A stretch of DNA of 64,000 nt from Chitinophaga varians (GCF_014529945.1 NZ_JACVFB010000002.1:1488001-1552000), one strand, 5' to 3'. Positions 7,566-17,411 are shown, counted from the first letter of the stretch. Program-made: numbers and translations. The notes: a model not told the origin generated them from the sequence alone.

Positions 7566-10500
7566 ATGCAAAGAATGTTACGAAAAAACATACTGGCATG
7601 GATAGGGCTATCCATGCTTTATCTCCTGCCGCTGCTGGTAGTGGCGCAGGTACCCACCACGCCGCTGATCAATTCGCATCTGACGGGGCGTGTGGTAGAT
7701 GCCCGCACCCATGAGCCGTTGCCCGGCGCGATAGTCAATATCAAAGGCACTACTCACGGTGTCTCTACAGATGCGGAAGGACGATTTGTATTCGTTACCG
7801 GACAGAAATTTCCCTACACGCTGATCATCAGTTACATCGGCTATCGCAAAATAGAAGTAACTGCCACCGGCGGCCACATTGAGATTCCATTGGAAGCGAT
7901 ACAGAGCCAGTTGAACGATGTGGTGGTAGTAGGCTATGGTACACAGAAAAAAAGTGACCTCACCGGCGCTATCGCATCTGTTTCCGGTCCGCTGCTGAAG
8001 CAGCCGGTCAGCTCTTTTGATCAGGCCTTAAAGGGCGCCATTCCTGGTGTGCAGGTAACGCAGACGTCGGGGCAGCCCGGCGGCGGTGTCAGCATCCGCG
8101 TCCGCGGTGGCAGCTCCATCCAGGGCGGTAATGAACCGCTGTATGTCATCGATGGTTTTCCTATCTACAACAGTACCGCCAGCCCCGGCATCCTTACGGG
8201 CGCACCGGTGAACCCGCTGGCCAGTATCAACCCTGCTGACATAGAGAGCATCGATATCCTGAAAGATGCCTCGGCTACGGCCATCTATGGCTCCCGCGGC
8301 GCTAACGGCGTGGTGATCGTCACTACCCGCAAAGGCAAAGCAGAGAGGAACACACTGAACTATGAAGGCTCTTACGGCGTGCAATCACTCCGGAAGAAAA
8401 TAGACCTGCTGGATGCACACGACTTCGCCATCTTGCGCAACGAGGCGTTATATGACGCTAATCCGTCGAAAGGGCCGAACCAGTACCTGTCGCCAGACCA
8501 GATCAGCCAGCTGGGTAAAGGCACCGACTGGCAGGATGCGGTGTTCCGTACGGCGCCGGTGCAGAACCACCAGCTGTCTGTCAGCGGTGGCAACGCCAAA
8601 ACCCGCTACCTGCTCTCCGGCAACTACTTCGATCAACAGGGGATTATCAAACACACGGATTTTACCAGGCTGGGTATCCGGGCTAACGTAGATGCGCAGC
8701 CGTTAGATAAGCTGAAAGTGAGCGCCAGCCTGTCTGTTAATAAGTCAGATGCTAATGTGGCGCCATCCGGATTTATCACCTCGTTGTTATCAATGCCGCC
8801 TACTGCCACTATCTATGAGCCTAATGGCAGCTATACGCTGCGTAACCCTTTTGAAAATATTTTCGCCAATCCGGTGGCCACGATCAACGAGCAGGTGAAT
8901 AAATCCACCACCAATCGCCTGCTGGGAACGGCGTTTGCAGAATATAATATCCTCGATGGCCTGAATGTGAAAGTGCTGCTGGGCGCCGATGTGAACAATA
9001 CCACCGAAAAAAATTATATCCCGTCCACCATCTACGAAGGGATACTAACCAAGGGGAGCGCTGCCCGCGGCACGTATAACGCCTACTCCTGGCTGAATGA
9101 AAACACGGTGACGTACACACGTAATATTGCTAAACATACTTTTGATGTGCTGGCGGGCTTTACACAACAGGAATTTAAAAGCGAGATTGTGAGAGCCGGC
9201 GCACAGAATTTTGTTACCGACGACCTGACCTACAACAGTTTACAAAGTGGCGCCACACTGGTGCGACCCTTTGCCGATGCCACCAACTGGGTGTTGCATT
9301 CTTACCTGGCCCGTGTTAACTACAACTACAACAGCCGCTATTACTTCACGGCCAGCATCAGGGCAGATGGCTCTTCCCGTTTTGGGAAAGGCAATAAGTG
9401 GGGCTATTTCCCTTCTGCCGCGGCTTCATGGCGCATCAGCAGTGAGCCGTTTTTCAAAGAGGCCTCCCATGTGGTGAATGACCTGAAACTACGTGCCAGC
9501 TTCGGCACCACCGGTAACCTGGAAATCGGGGAGTACCAGTCGCTCGCTACGTTGTATAGCCTGAACTATCTCTTCGGGAAAAATATGGCCACTGGTTTCG
9601 CTCCTTCCCGTTTGGCAAACGATCAGCTGGGATGGGAGAAAACCTATCAGTATAATGCTGGTCTGGATGCGGCTTTCCTCAATAGCCGTTTGTTGTTTAC
9701 CGTGGATGCTTACTATAAGAAGACAACCAACCTGCTGTTGAATGTGGAAATTCCCTGGACCTCCGGACAGGCTTCTTCTTTACAGAACTTTGGTTCAGTG
9801 CTCAATAAAGGCATAGAGCTGAGCCTTAGCAGCCGCAACTTTACCGGAGCCTTCACCTGGAACACTGATTTTAATATCTCCTTTAACCGCAACGAGGTGC
9901 TGAAAATCGGTAATGGCGCACAATCCTATATCAGCGGCAGTTACATCATCCAGGTAGGTAAACCGCTGGGCAGCTTCTACGGCACGGTCACAGATGGCAT
10001 CCTGCAGGCCGGAGAGGAAGCGACTAAAGGGAAGTATACCGGCAATGCTGTTCCCAAAGCAGGTGACCGGCTATATAAAGACATCAACGGCGACGGCGTT
10101 TTTACTACCGCCAACGACCGTGCGATTATTGGCAATGCGCAACCGGATTTTATCCTCGGCCTGGGCAATAACTTCTCCTGGAAAGGGTTTTCACTCTCTG
10201 TGTTCCTGCAAGGCTCCTATGGTAACAGCATCCTGAACTCCAACCGGCAGTCGCTGGAGCTGTTTACCGGCCAGCAAAATGCGGCCGCTTCCGCTCTCGA
10301 CCGCTGGACACCGGCCAATCCCAGTCATACCATGCCCCGCGCCAAGCTGGACCCCGCGCCGGTATTCTCCGACCGCTTCATCGAAAGCGGTTCATTTCTG
10401 CGGGTGAAGAATGTCTCATTGGGCTACACCTTGCCCCGGTCAGTCATCGGAAAAATATCAGCGGTCAATGTGTTCGTATCTGCCCAGAACCTGCTGACAT

Positions 10501-10622
10501 GGACTTCCTACACCGGCTTCGATCCTGAAGTCAGCTCCGGCAATAACGTATCACCCGGAACAGACCTTGGTATCTATCCGGTATCACGGACGGTCAGTGC
10601 AGGCGTACGCGTTACCCTGTAG
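7566..10622 (+). CDS. SusC/RagA family TonB-linked outer-membrane transporter
   Basis: Barrel component of a SusCD glycan importer. The 1018-residue length is typical. Signal peptide at 1-28 (LSMLYLLPLLVVAQ), then a carboxypeptidase-regulatory domain (LTGRVVDARTHEPLPGAIVNIKG, about 39-61), the SusC-specific VVVVGYGTQKKSDLTGA linker (about 118-134), and a plug with SIRVRGGSSIQGGNEPLYVIDGFPI and the conserved DILKDASATAIYGSRGANGVV segment. The barrel ends in GVRVTL. The stop is 29 bases before SusD, so they are co-transcribed. No anti-sigma/ECF pair precedes it, unlike many regulated SusC genes; it lacks an N-terminal extension. Two sulfatases follow, so the ligand is probably a sulfated saccharide. 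Confidence 0.97.
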   Translation: MQRMLRKNILAWIGLSMLYLLPLLVVAQVPTTPLINSHLTGRVVDARTHEPLPGAIVNIKGTTHGVSTDAEGRFVFVTGQKFPYTLIISYIGYRKIEVTATGGHIEIPLEAIQSQLNDVVVVGYGTQKKSDLTGAIASVSGPLLKQPVSSFDQALKGAIPGVQVTQTSGQPGGGVSIRVRGGSSIQGGNEPLYVIDGFPIYNSTASPGILTGAPVNPLASINPADIESIDILKDASATAIYGSRGANGVVIVTTRKGKAERNTLNYEGSYGVQSLRKKIDLLDAHDFAILRNEALYDANPSKGPNQYLSPDQISQLGKGTDWQDAVFRTAPVQNHQLSVSGGNAKTRYLLSGNYFDQQGIIKHTDFTRLGIRANVDAQPLDKLKVSASLSVNKSDANVAPSGFITSLLSMPPTATIYEPNGSYTLRNPFENIFANPVATINEQVNKSTTNRLLGTAFAEYNILDGLNVKVLLGADVNNTTEKNYIPSTIYEGILTKGSAARGTYNAYSWLNENTVTYTRNIAKHTFDVLAGFTQQEFKSEIVRAGAQNFVTDDLTYNSLQSGATLVRPFADATNWVLHSYLARVNYNYNSRYYFTASIRADGSSRFGKGNKWGYFPSAAASWRISSEPFFKEASHVVNDLKLRASFGTTGNLEIGEYQSLATLYSLNYLFGKNMATGFAPSRLANDQLGWEKTYQYNAGLDAAFLNSRLLFTVDAYYKKTTNLLLNVEIPWTSGQASSLQNFGSVLNKGIELSLSSRNFTGAFTWNTDFNISFNRNEVLKIGNGAQSYISGSYIIQVGKPLGSFYGTVTDGILQAGEEATKGKYTGNAVPKAGDRLYKDINGDGVFTTANDRAIIGNAQPDFILGLGNNFSWKGFSLSVFLQGSYGNSILNSNRQSLELFTGQQNAAASALDRWTPANPSHTMPRAKLDPAPVFSDRFIESGSFLRVKNVSLGYTLPRSVIGKISAVNVFVSAQNLLTWTSYTGFDPEVSSGNNVSPGTDLGIYPVSRTVSAGVRVTL

Positions 10623-10651
10623 TCGTTATTCATCTCCCAAAAAATGAATGT

Positions 10652-12124
10652 ATGAAAAAAGCATTTTTACGATATAGTGTGTTACTGGTGCTGCTGGGAG
10701 CTTCCTGCTCCAAACTGGATGAACATCCGGAGTCAGTGCTGATCACCGATAATTTTTACCAAAACGAAGCCGAGGCCAATGCAGCTGTGACGGCAGCTTA
10801 CCGTAAGTTATACGAGACCGGGCAGTCGCTTTATAATAGCCTCTTTCAGATAGGCGTGGAAATGGCCACGGATGATTACGAAGCAGGGCCCCGGGCACGT
10901 AATGCCCACGTACGAGCTATTTCAGGCCTCACGCACGATGCCTCCAACGACCGGATGGAACAGTTGTGGAAGCAGAGTTATGACGCCATCAATGTGTCCA
11001 ATATCGCTATCGATCGGATAGCGCTGATAAAAAAAGAGAACATCTCTGAAACCATCCGCACACGGTTGATCAACGAAGCAAAGTTCCTGCGTGCGTTGCA
11101 TTATTTTAATCTGGTAAGATGGTTTGGTGCGGTGCCGTTAGTATTGCATGAACCGGCCTCCCTGTCGCCGGATGCGTTGTATGTAGAGAAGGCGCCGGAA
11201 GCAGATGTATATGCCCAGGTTATCAGCGACCTCACTGCTGCTGAGAATCTTCCTGCTCCGGGTGAGTATGGCGCCAACGATATCGGCAGGGCCACCGCCG
11301 GCGCGGCTAAGAGCCTGCTGGCAAAAGTGTACCTCACCCGGAAAGACTGGGCCCAAGCGGCCGCTAAAAGTAAAGAAGTGATCGACAGCCACTGGTATGG
11401 CCTGTTTGAGAATTTCGCGGACGTGTTTAATGTAGGTAAGAAGAATGGCATTGAACATATTTTTTCTGCGCAGTTTCTGGGCAATTCCGGCTATCAGGGC
11501 AACAGCCTGGCCAGTCGCTCCGCCCCTAACGAGGTGCCCGGTATTAACGGCGATTACGCCGATGCCCTGCACAAACAGGGAGGGCTATACGAAAGCTTCG
11601 CCGAAGGGGATGCCCGTAAAGCGGTCACCTTCGTTACACAGATGGTCAGCCCTACCGATGGGAAGCTTTACACGTTTGAACCACATTTCAATAAATACTA
11701 CGATGCTGCGGTGGTGGGCAATCAGGGAGAGTCTTCCAAAAACCTTCCTATTATCCGCTATGCGGAGGTGTTACTCATTTATGCGGAAGCCCTCAATGAG
11801 CTGAATGGGCCTTCTACAGAAGCTTATCAGGCCATAGATGCCGTCAGGCAACGATCTGGCATCGCACGTTTGCAGGATGTAGCGCCCGGTTTGAGTACCG
11901 ATAATTTCCGTGATTCCCTGTTTCAGGAAAGAAGAAAAGAGTTCGTATATGAATACCAGCGCTGGTTTGATCTGGTAAGACGCGGTCCGGACTACTACGT
12001 GAAAGTGCTGAAAGCTGCCGGTAAAACACTGGCGGCGCCCAGGCATATCCACTTCCCGACACCGCAGCGGGAGCTGAATCTCAATCCTAAACTGAAACAA
12101 GACCCGTTGTGGGTTAATTATTGA
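10652..12124 (+). CDS. SusD/RagB family nutrient-binding lipoprotein
   Basis: Surface lid that captures substrate for the SusC barrel. Signal peptide with lipobox LLGASC places the lipidated Cys at residue 19. The mature N terminus (TDNFYQNEAEANAAVTAAYR) and the TPR-like helices (NEAKFLRALHYFNLVRWFG, about 140-158) are hallmarks of the family, as is the C-terminal FQERRKEFVYEYQRWFDLVRRG block. Length of 490 residues is normal. Its partner SusC lies 29 bases upstream and a sulfatase 22 bases downstream, which makes one operon. Binding specificity cannot be read from the sequence. Confidence 0.96.
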   Translation: MKKAFLRYSVLLVLLGASCSKLDEHPESVLITDNFYQNEAEANAAVTAAYRKLYETGQSLYNSLFQIGVEMATDDYEAGPRARNAHVRAISGLTHDASNDRMEQLWKQSYDAINVSNIAIDRIALIKKENISETIRTRLINEAKFLRALHYFNLVRWFGAVPLVLHEPASLSPDALYVEKAPEADVYAQVISDLTAAENLPAPGEYGANDIGRATAGAAKSLLAKVYLTRKDWAQAAAKSKEVIDSHWYGLFENFADVFNVGKKNGIEHIFSAQFLGNSGYQGNSLASRSAPNEVPGINGDYADALHKQGGLYESFAEGDARKAVTFVTQMVSPTDGKLYTFEPHFNKYYDAAVVGNQGESSKNLPIIRYAEVLLIYAEALNELNGPSTEAYQAIDAVRQRSGIARLQDVAPGLSTDNFRDSLFQERRKEFVYEYQRWFDLVRRGPDYYVKVLKAAGKTLAAPRHIHFPTPQRELNLNPKLKQDPLWVNY

Positions 12125-12146
12125 TACCGCATTTAAAGTATATCTG

Positions 12147-13784
12147 ATGAAAAAGATGCTCACCACCCTGGCTTTGCTCGGCTGTTTCAGCTGGAGCATG
12201 GCGCAGCAGAAACAGCAGCCTAACATCATCCTGATTATGGTGGATGATATGGGTTACTCCGATATTGCGCCTTATGGCGGAGAAATACAAACGCCTAATC
12301 TGTCGCGGCTGGCAGCCGAAGGGCTGCGGCTACAGGAGTTTTACAACAACTCCATCTGCGCGCCTACCCGCGCGTCCCTGTTGACCGGGCAATCCAACCA
12401 CAAAGCGGGCATTGGTTTCTTTAACGTCAATCTTGGTTTGCCGGCTTATCAGGGATACCTCAACCGGGAATCGCTGACGTTGGCGGAGGTGTTGCAACAA
12501 GCCGGTTACAGTACCCTGATGTCGGGCAAATGGCATGTAGGCGATGATAGCATCTATTGGCCCAATCAGCGCGGTTTCGACCGGTTCTTTGGTTTCATCG
12601 GCGGCGCCAGCAATTATTTTGATATTGGTAATTATACCGATAAAGTGCCGCCGGTGCCTCTCGTGGAAAATAACCAGCGCTTTAATCTGGAGCCGGGTCA
12701 TTACCTGACAGATGAAATTGCAGGCCATGCAGTAAAATTTCTCGAAGAGCAAAGTCATACCAACAAACCGTTTTTTCTGTACGTGGCCTACAATGCGCCG
12801 CACTGGCCCTTGCAGGCGCTCCCGGAAGATATTGCCAAATACAAAGGCCGTTACGCTATTGGCTGGGACTCGCTGCGCAACGAACGTATCGCGCGACAAA
12901 AGAAGCTGGGACTGATCAAAGCTGATGCTACCATCGCTCCGGACCCTGAAGTGCCCGGCTGGGAAAGCCTTACCTATGATGAGAAAAAGCTGTGGGAGAA
13001 AAAGATGGAGGTGTATGCGGCCATGATAGACCGCATGGACCAGGGTATTGGCAAGATTCTCGATAAACTGAAAGCGTTGAAGAAAGATGATAATACGTTG
13101 ATCGTGTTTATCTCTGACAATGGCGCCCAGGGCGGATTTATCCCAGCCGGGAGAAAACGGCAACGCAGCTCCGGCCCTATTGGTTCTGCTGGTTCTTATG
13201 ATTATCAGGAACAAAGCTGGGCGCATGTGTCCAATTCTCCTTTCCGTTCTTACAAAGCCAGCGCTTATGAAGGGGGTATCAGTTCTCCGTTGATCGCCTG
13301 GTTTCCTGCCAAAATAAAAGGCGGCGGTATTGCCCGTGGTACGGCACACCTGATAGATCTGGCGCCTACTTTCTATGAGATAGCTGGCGCCGCTTATCCC
13401 GCTACCTATCATCATATTACCACTAACCCGTTGCAGGGAGTGAGTTTGGCGCCGTTGTTTTTTTCCCTTCGGGAGATAGACAGGGCCGTGCCTTTGTTCT
13501 GGGAGCGGGCAGGCAACAGGGCCGTCCGTAAAGGCAAATGGAAGCTGATATCATCGTATCCATCCAAACAATGGGAACTGTATGATATGGACCGGGACCG
13601 TGGCGAAACCAACGACCTCGCTGCGCAGCAGCCGCAAGTGGTGAAAGAGCTGTCGGCCGCCTATGACGTGTGGGCCAAAAACAATAACGTGGTGGATTAT
13701 GATAAGATCAAACCCGTTGGCCCTGCCGGGTTTGCCGGTCCTACCGGAGGCGGTTCCCCATCGCCGGCAGGCAGAAAACAATAA
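12147..13784 (+). CDS. Secreted sulfatase (alkaline-phosphatase superfamily), first copy
   Basis: Removes sulfate esters, probably from the glycan imported by the SusC/SusD pair. Signal peptide to about residue 20 (MAQ-Q). Metal-binding Asp33-Asp34 lie in MVDDMGYSD; Cys71 in CAPTRASLLTG is the C-x-P-x-R site oxidised to formylglycine, so a maturase encoded elsewhere is needed. SGKWHVG carries the conserved Lys/His, and FISDNGAQGG the later metal ligands. 545 residues, with a Gly/Pro-rich C-terminal tail (PVGPAGFAGPTGGG) absent from the second copy. It is closely related to the next gene, evidently by tandem duplication. The subfamily and sulfate position attacked are not determinable here. 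Confidence 0.95.
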   Translation: MKKMLTTLALLGCFSWSMAQQKQQPNIILIMVDDMGYSDIAPYGGEIQTPNLSRLAAEGLRLQEFYNNSICAPTRASLLTGQSNHKAGIGFFNVNLGLPAYQGYLNRESLTLAEVLQQAGYSTLMSGKWHVGDDSIYWPNQRGFDRFFGFIGGASNYFDIGNYTDKVPPVPLVENNQRFNLEPGHYLTDEIAGHAVKFLEEQSHTNKPFFLYVAYNAPHWPLQALPEDIAKYKGRYAIGWDSLRNERIARQKKLGLIKADATIAPDPEVPGWESLTYDEKKLWEKKMEVYAAMIDRMDQGIGKILDKLKALKKDDNTLIVFISDNGAQGGFIPAGRKRQRSSGPIGSAGSYDYQEQSWAHVSNSPFRSYKASAYEGGISSPLIAWFPAKIKGGGIARGTAHLIDLAPTFYEIAGAAYPATYHHITTNPLQGVSLAPLFFSLREIDRAVPLFWERAGNRAVRKGKWKLISSYPSKQWELYDMDRDRGETNDLAAQQPQVVKELSAAYDVWAKNNNVVDYDKIKPVGPAGFAGPTGGGSPSPAGRKQ

Positions 13785-13802
13785 GGTCATCATCCAAAAA
13801 AA

Positions 13803-15419
13803 GTGTCAAACATGAAAAATATATGGATAGCACTGGCAGCTGTCGCGCAGCTGTTGGCAGTTGATAACGTACATGCGCAAACGAAACAACCCAATATTAT
13901 CCTCATCCTGGTAGATGATATGGGCTACTCCGATCTCGGGGCTTATGGTTCGGAGATCCACACACCCAATCTGGACCGCCTCGCCAAAGAAGGGCTGCGG
14001 CTGAAGGAGTTTTACAATAACTCCATTTGTGCGCCTACGCGGGCTTCTTTGATGACCGGACAATATCAACATAAAGCCGGGGTGGGTTATTTCGATGTCA
14101 ACCTCGGGCTACCGGCTTATCAGGGGTTTCTGAACAAAGCGTCACTGACGCTGGCCGAGGTGCTGAAAACGGCAGGCTATAATACGCTGATGTCCGGCAA
14201 ATGGCATGTCGGTAATGATAGTCTCGCGTGGCCCAATCAGCGTGGCTTTGAGCGATATTACGGTGTGATCGGCGGCGGCGCTGATTACTTTGATGCCAAG
14301 CCGATGCCGCTCTTCGGAACGGAATATCCGGTGGTGCTCGTAGAAAACAATCAGCGCCTGCATCCGGCAGATAACAGCTACTACTTCACCGATGAGATTG
14401 CAGCACATGCAGTGAAATACCTCGACGAACAAAGCAAAAGCAACAAACCCTTTTTCCTGTATCTGGCTTTTAATGCGCCCCACTGGCCGCTGCAGGCGCT
14501 TCCGGAAGATATTGCCAAATACAAAGGCCGCTATGATATTGGCTGGGATTCGCTGCGCAACGAACGGCTGGCAAGACAGCAGCAGCTGGGCCTCCTCGAT
14601 GCCCGGCAGACCATCGCCGCCCGTGATGCGGAAGTGCCGGAGTGGAATAGCCTCACCTACGATGAAAAACAACTGTGGAAAGCCAAGATGGAAGTGTATG
14701 CCGCTATGGTAGACCGCATGGACCAGGGCGTAGGTAAAGTGCTGGATAAACTGAAGGCGTTGAAAAAAGATGATAACACCCTGATCGTATTTATTTCTGA
14801 CAACGGCGCTCCGGCAGAAGACGTGGCGCACTGGGGTGGTAAACGTGCCGCCCGCAATGCGGGGCCGGTAGGCACCGCCGGCTCATTTGAGTCGCAGGGC
14901 AAAAACTGGTCGTATGTGTCCAATACGCCTTTCCGTGCATTTAAGAATTTCATGTATGAAGGCGGTATCAGTTCCCCGCTGATTGCCTGGTACCCTGCTA
15001 AAATCAAAGGAGGCAGCATTGCCCGTGGTACAGCACATCTGATAGATCTGGCGCCTACGTTCTATGAGGTGGCCGGTGCCCGGTATCCGCAGCAGTACAA
15101 AGGCGTACAGCCGAATCCGTTACCCGGCCGGAGCCTGACAGGGCTCTTTTTCCGGGGAGAAGAACTGCGCCGCGAGGAGCCTGTATTCTGGGAAAGAGCT
15201 GGTAACCGCGCCGTGCGTAAAGGTAAATGGAAGTTGGTGTCCATCTATCCGCAGTACCGGTGGGAGTTGTACAATATTGAAGAAGACCGCGGGGAAACCA
15301 ATGATCTGGCCGCCAAAAATCCGCAGCTGGTCAATGAGTTGTCGGCCGCTTATTTTGAATGGGCCCAACGTACCGGCGTGGTGGAATATGAACAAATCAA
15401 ACCAAAGGGGCGGCTATAG
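13803..15419 (+). CDS. Secreted sulfatase, second copy
   Basis: Paralogue of the preceding sulfatase and 18 bases downstream of it. From ATG 13803 the product has 538 residues; ATG 13812 (MKNIWIALAAVAQ) gives an equally good signal peptide. LVDDMGYSD supplies metal ligands, Cys76 in CAPTRASLMTG is the formylglycine site, and SGKWHVGND and FISDNGAPAED match the family. Relative to copy one it has an insertion near residues 160-175 (DAKPMPLFGTEYP) that lies beside the active-site cleft, which suggests a different substrate preference. Its last 23 bases overlap the 3' end of the AraC gene on the other strand. Confidence 0.95.
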   Translation: MSNMKNIWIALAAVAQLLAVDNVHAQTKQPNIILILVDDMGYSDLGAYGSEIHTPNLDRLAKEGLRLKEFYNNSICAPTRASLMTGQYQHKAGVGYFDVNLGLPAYQGFLNKASLTLAEVLKTAGYNTLMSGKWHVGNDSLAWPNQRGFERYYGVIGGGADYFDAKPMPLFGTEYPVVLVENNQRLHPADNSYYFTDEIAAHAVKYLDEQSKSNKPFFLYLAFNAPHWPLQALPEDIAKYKGRYDIGWDSLRNERLARQQQLGLLDARQTIAARDAEVPEWNSLTYDEKQLWKAKMEVYAAMVDRMDQGVGKVLDKLKALKKDDNTLIVFISDNGAPAEDVAHWGGKRAARNAGPVGTAGSFESQGKNWSYVSNTPFRAFKNFMYEGGISSPLIAWYPAKIKGGSIARGTAHLIDLAPTFYEVAGARYPQQYKGVQPNPLPGRSLTGLFFRGEELRREEPVFWERAGNRAVRKGKWKLVSIYPQYRWELYNIEEDRGETNDLAAKNPQLVNELSAAYFEWAQRTGVVEYEQIKPKGRL

Positions 15420-16251
15420 CACTTTTGCGGATGGCAGACATGCCTTTGTTATAAAAACGTTTCATCATTTTATTGAGATGACTGCTGTCGGTGAAGCCAA
15501 GGTCGTACGCTATTTCCTTAAAGGGAATATCAGTGTACAGCGCCTTGGCTTCCGCCAGTTTTAGTTTTGACCGAAGCACGAATTCCTGATAAGTCTCGTT
15601 GGCGTTGCGTTTGAAATATTCGCTGAAATAAGTGGCGGAGATATGGAAGCGTTCCGCCAGATACTGTGGGGAGATCATTTCTTCATCCAGCAGGTGGTAG
15701 TGGATATGCAGCAGCATGTCCGCAAATTTTTTCTCTTCGTACATGGCCTGTGGCGATATTACCGCTGCCACATTGCGGGCAATCAGTTCCAGTACGGTGA
15801 CCATGGTGCTCTGCATGATACGGCGTGTATGCGGATCGTTGCGTTTGGTTTCTACCATCAGTAACTGTAACAGCTGTACGAGGTGTTGTTTGTCTACCGC
15901 GTCGCTGATGAGTTCTCCGGGCAGCCGGTTGTAATTGCCAATGATAAAATTGAGCCGGCAGAACCATTTACCGAAGTCGATCACACAATCTTCATCACTG
16001 GAGAAATAAGTCGCCGTAAAGCGGATGAACAGGAACGTGGTTTCTTCCGTGATGGTATAAGTATGGCAGTCCGATGCCGGCAGCAGGAATATACTGCCTT
16101 CCCGGTAGGAGATATGATTATAGTTGACGCATTGTGCTCCTTTCCCTTCGATGATATAGACCAGTTCAAAAAAGTTGTTCCGCCGATTCCGTTTCTCCCA
16201 ATGGTCCAGTGTTTCTATGCTGACGCTGAAAGGTGAGTGTGCTTTTTCCAT
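15397..16251 (-). CDS. AraC family transcriptional regulator (cupin plus HTH)
   Basis: Likely a ligand-responsive activator or repressor. The N-terminal cupin-like sensor (FFELVYIIEGKGAQCVNYNHISYREG, about 27-52) is followed by a helical linker and two helix-turn-helix motifs (LAERFHISATYFSEYFKR and IPFKEIAYDLGFTDSSHLNKMMKRF, last 90 residues). 284 residues is the usual length. It is convergent with, and overlaps by 23 bases, the second sulfatase gene, so the two transcripts must interfere or end inside each other. It may control the glycan locus, but it could equally act on the divergent reductase at 16382. No operator is identified. Confidence 0.93.
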   Translation of the reverse strand: MEKAHSPFSVSIETLDHWEKRNRRNNFFELVYIIEGKGAQCVNYNHISYREGSIFLLPASDCHTYTITEETTFLFIRFTATYFSSDEDCVIDFGKWFCRLNFIIGNYNRLPGELISDAVDKQHLVQLLQLLMVETKRNDPHTRRIMQSTMVTVLELIARNVAAVISPQAMYEEKKFADMLLHIHYHLLDEEMISPQYLAERFHISATYFSEYFKRNANETYQEFVLRSKLKLAEAKALYTDIPFKEIAYDLGFTDSSHLNKMMKRFYNKGMSAIRKSAIAAPLV

Positions 16252-16350
16252 ACCGCTAAGTTACATATTTGATAGTTGACCTGTCAGGGGTATCCCATCT
16301 CGTTACCGTTCTTCCCTTTTTGTTTACCACTCCGGCCGTAGCAGGCCTGC

Positions 16351-16358
16351 TACCTTTG
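16351..16358 (+). promoter_or_regulatory. -7 element TACCTTTG of the reductase gene
   Basis: Exact TAnnTTTG match 24 bases before the ATG at 16382. The -33 TTTG is not at the standard distance, so strength is uncertain. Confidence 0.5.
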
Positions 16359-16381
16359 TCAGCACAAAAAATCACCGAAAG

Positions 16382-17371
16382 ATGAAAGCTATCATATTAG
16401 AACAACTGGACCCTGCGTCCCCACTGACAGTAACGGAAACAGCTATCCCCGATATTGCCGCCGATGAAGTGCTGGTGAAGACCCACGCGCTGGCCATCAA
16501 TCCTGTAGATGTAAAGACACTGGAGGACTATACCATTGTCCGTGACGGGGAGAAGATACGTGGCAGCGCAGCCGGCGTATTTGACGGCGTATCCCCTATT
16601 ATCCTGGGCTGGGATATCGCCGGGGTAGTCACTGCCGTGGGCAGCGATGTCACCAAATTTAAAGTCGGCGATGAAGTATTTGGGATGGTCCGTTTTCCCG
16701 GTCACGGTAAAGCTTATGCCGAATATGTAGCCGCACCCGCCTCGCACCTTGCACGGAAGCCCGCGCAGGTAAGCTTTGACGCCGCCGCCGGCGCCACATT
16801 GGCCGCTATCACCGCCTGGCAGTGCCTCGTGCAGCATTATACCGTTAAGCCGGGAGACCGTATCCTGATCACCGCCCCCACCGGCGGCGTAGGCCACTAT
16901 GCCGTGCAGATAGCCAAACATCTGGGAGCATATGTCATCGCCCTGACCAATCCGGCCAACGCCGCCCTGGCAACGGAACTGGGCGCCGATGAAGTGTTGG
17001 AATATGCTTCCTTCGACGCGGAAACCGCCGCACCGCTGCAGCTGGACCTCGTCCTCGACGCCGGTGGCCGTAATGCCGCCCCATGGTTTGCCCGTCACCT
17101 GAAGGCTGGCGCACCTTTGATCTACCTGCCTTCCAGCCTCAGTAAAGCAGAGCAGCAGCGCTATCAGGAGCAGGGCCTCAACGCAGCTTTTAAAATGGTC
17201 ACCAACGAAGAACGCGCTATTGATGCTATCGCAGAGCTGTTGCACAATGGCAGCATCGTCACTAAAATTGCCGGTATCTTTGAGTTTACCGATATGAAAG
17301 CCGCCTTCGCCGCACAGCAAAAAGGCGCTACTCAGGGAAAAATTATCATCCGTATGCCGGTATCTGCATAA
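16382..17371 (+). CDS. Zinc-independent quinone reductase / MDR-family alcohol dehydrogenase
   Basis: NAD(P)H-dependent reductase of quinones or enones. The GroES-like N-terminal domain (about 1-125) has PDIAADEVLVKTHALAINPVD and LGWDIAGVV; the Rossmann domain has the nucleotide-binding TAPTGGVGHYAVQIAKHLGA motif (about 164-183). The structural zinc cysteines of true alcohol dehydrogenases are missing, placing it with zeta-crystallin-like reductases. 329 residues is normal. Monocistronic, ending in a 12-bp-stem terminator; divergent from the AraC gene 130 bases away, which may regulate it. Substrate unknown. Confidence 0.92.
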   Translation: MKAIILEQLDPASPLTVTETAIPDIAADEVLVKTHALAINPVDVKTLEDYTIVRDGEKIRGSAAGVFDGVSPIILGWDIAGVVTAVGSDVTKFKVGDEVFGMVRFPGHGKAYAEYVAAPASHLARKPAQVSFDAAAGATLAAITAWQCLVQHYTVKPGDRILITAPTGGVGHYAVQIAKHLGAYVIALTNPANAALATELGADEVLEYASFDAETAAPLQLDLVLDAGGRNAAPWFARHLKAGAPLIYLPSSLSKAEQQRYQEQGLNAAFKMVTNEERAIDAIAELLHNGSIVTKIAGIFEFTDMKAAFAAQQKGATQGKIIIRMPVSA

Positions 17372-17380
17372 AAATATTCG

Positions 17381-17411
17381 CTGAAGAGGCCCGTCTATAG
17401 GGCCTCTTCAG
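17381..17411 (+). terminator. Terminator of the reductase gene
   Basis: Perfect 12-bp stem CTGAAGAGGCCC / GGGCCTCTTCAG, loop GTCTATA, 9 bases after the stop codon. Confidence 0.75.

Noticed and set aside
12330-13415. 361-codon open frame on the minus strand
   Set aside because: Antisense to the first sulfatase; the residue text is low-quality and mirrors a similar shadow in the second sulfatase (14142-14831), as expected for duplicated coding DNA.
16397-17320. 307-codon open frame on the minus strand
   Set aside because: Antisense to the quinone reductase, which has clear domains; the shadow is Gly/Cys-rich nonsense.
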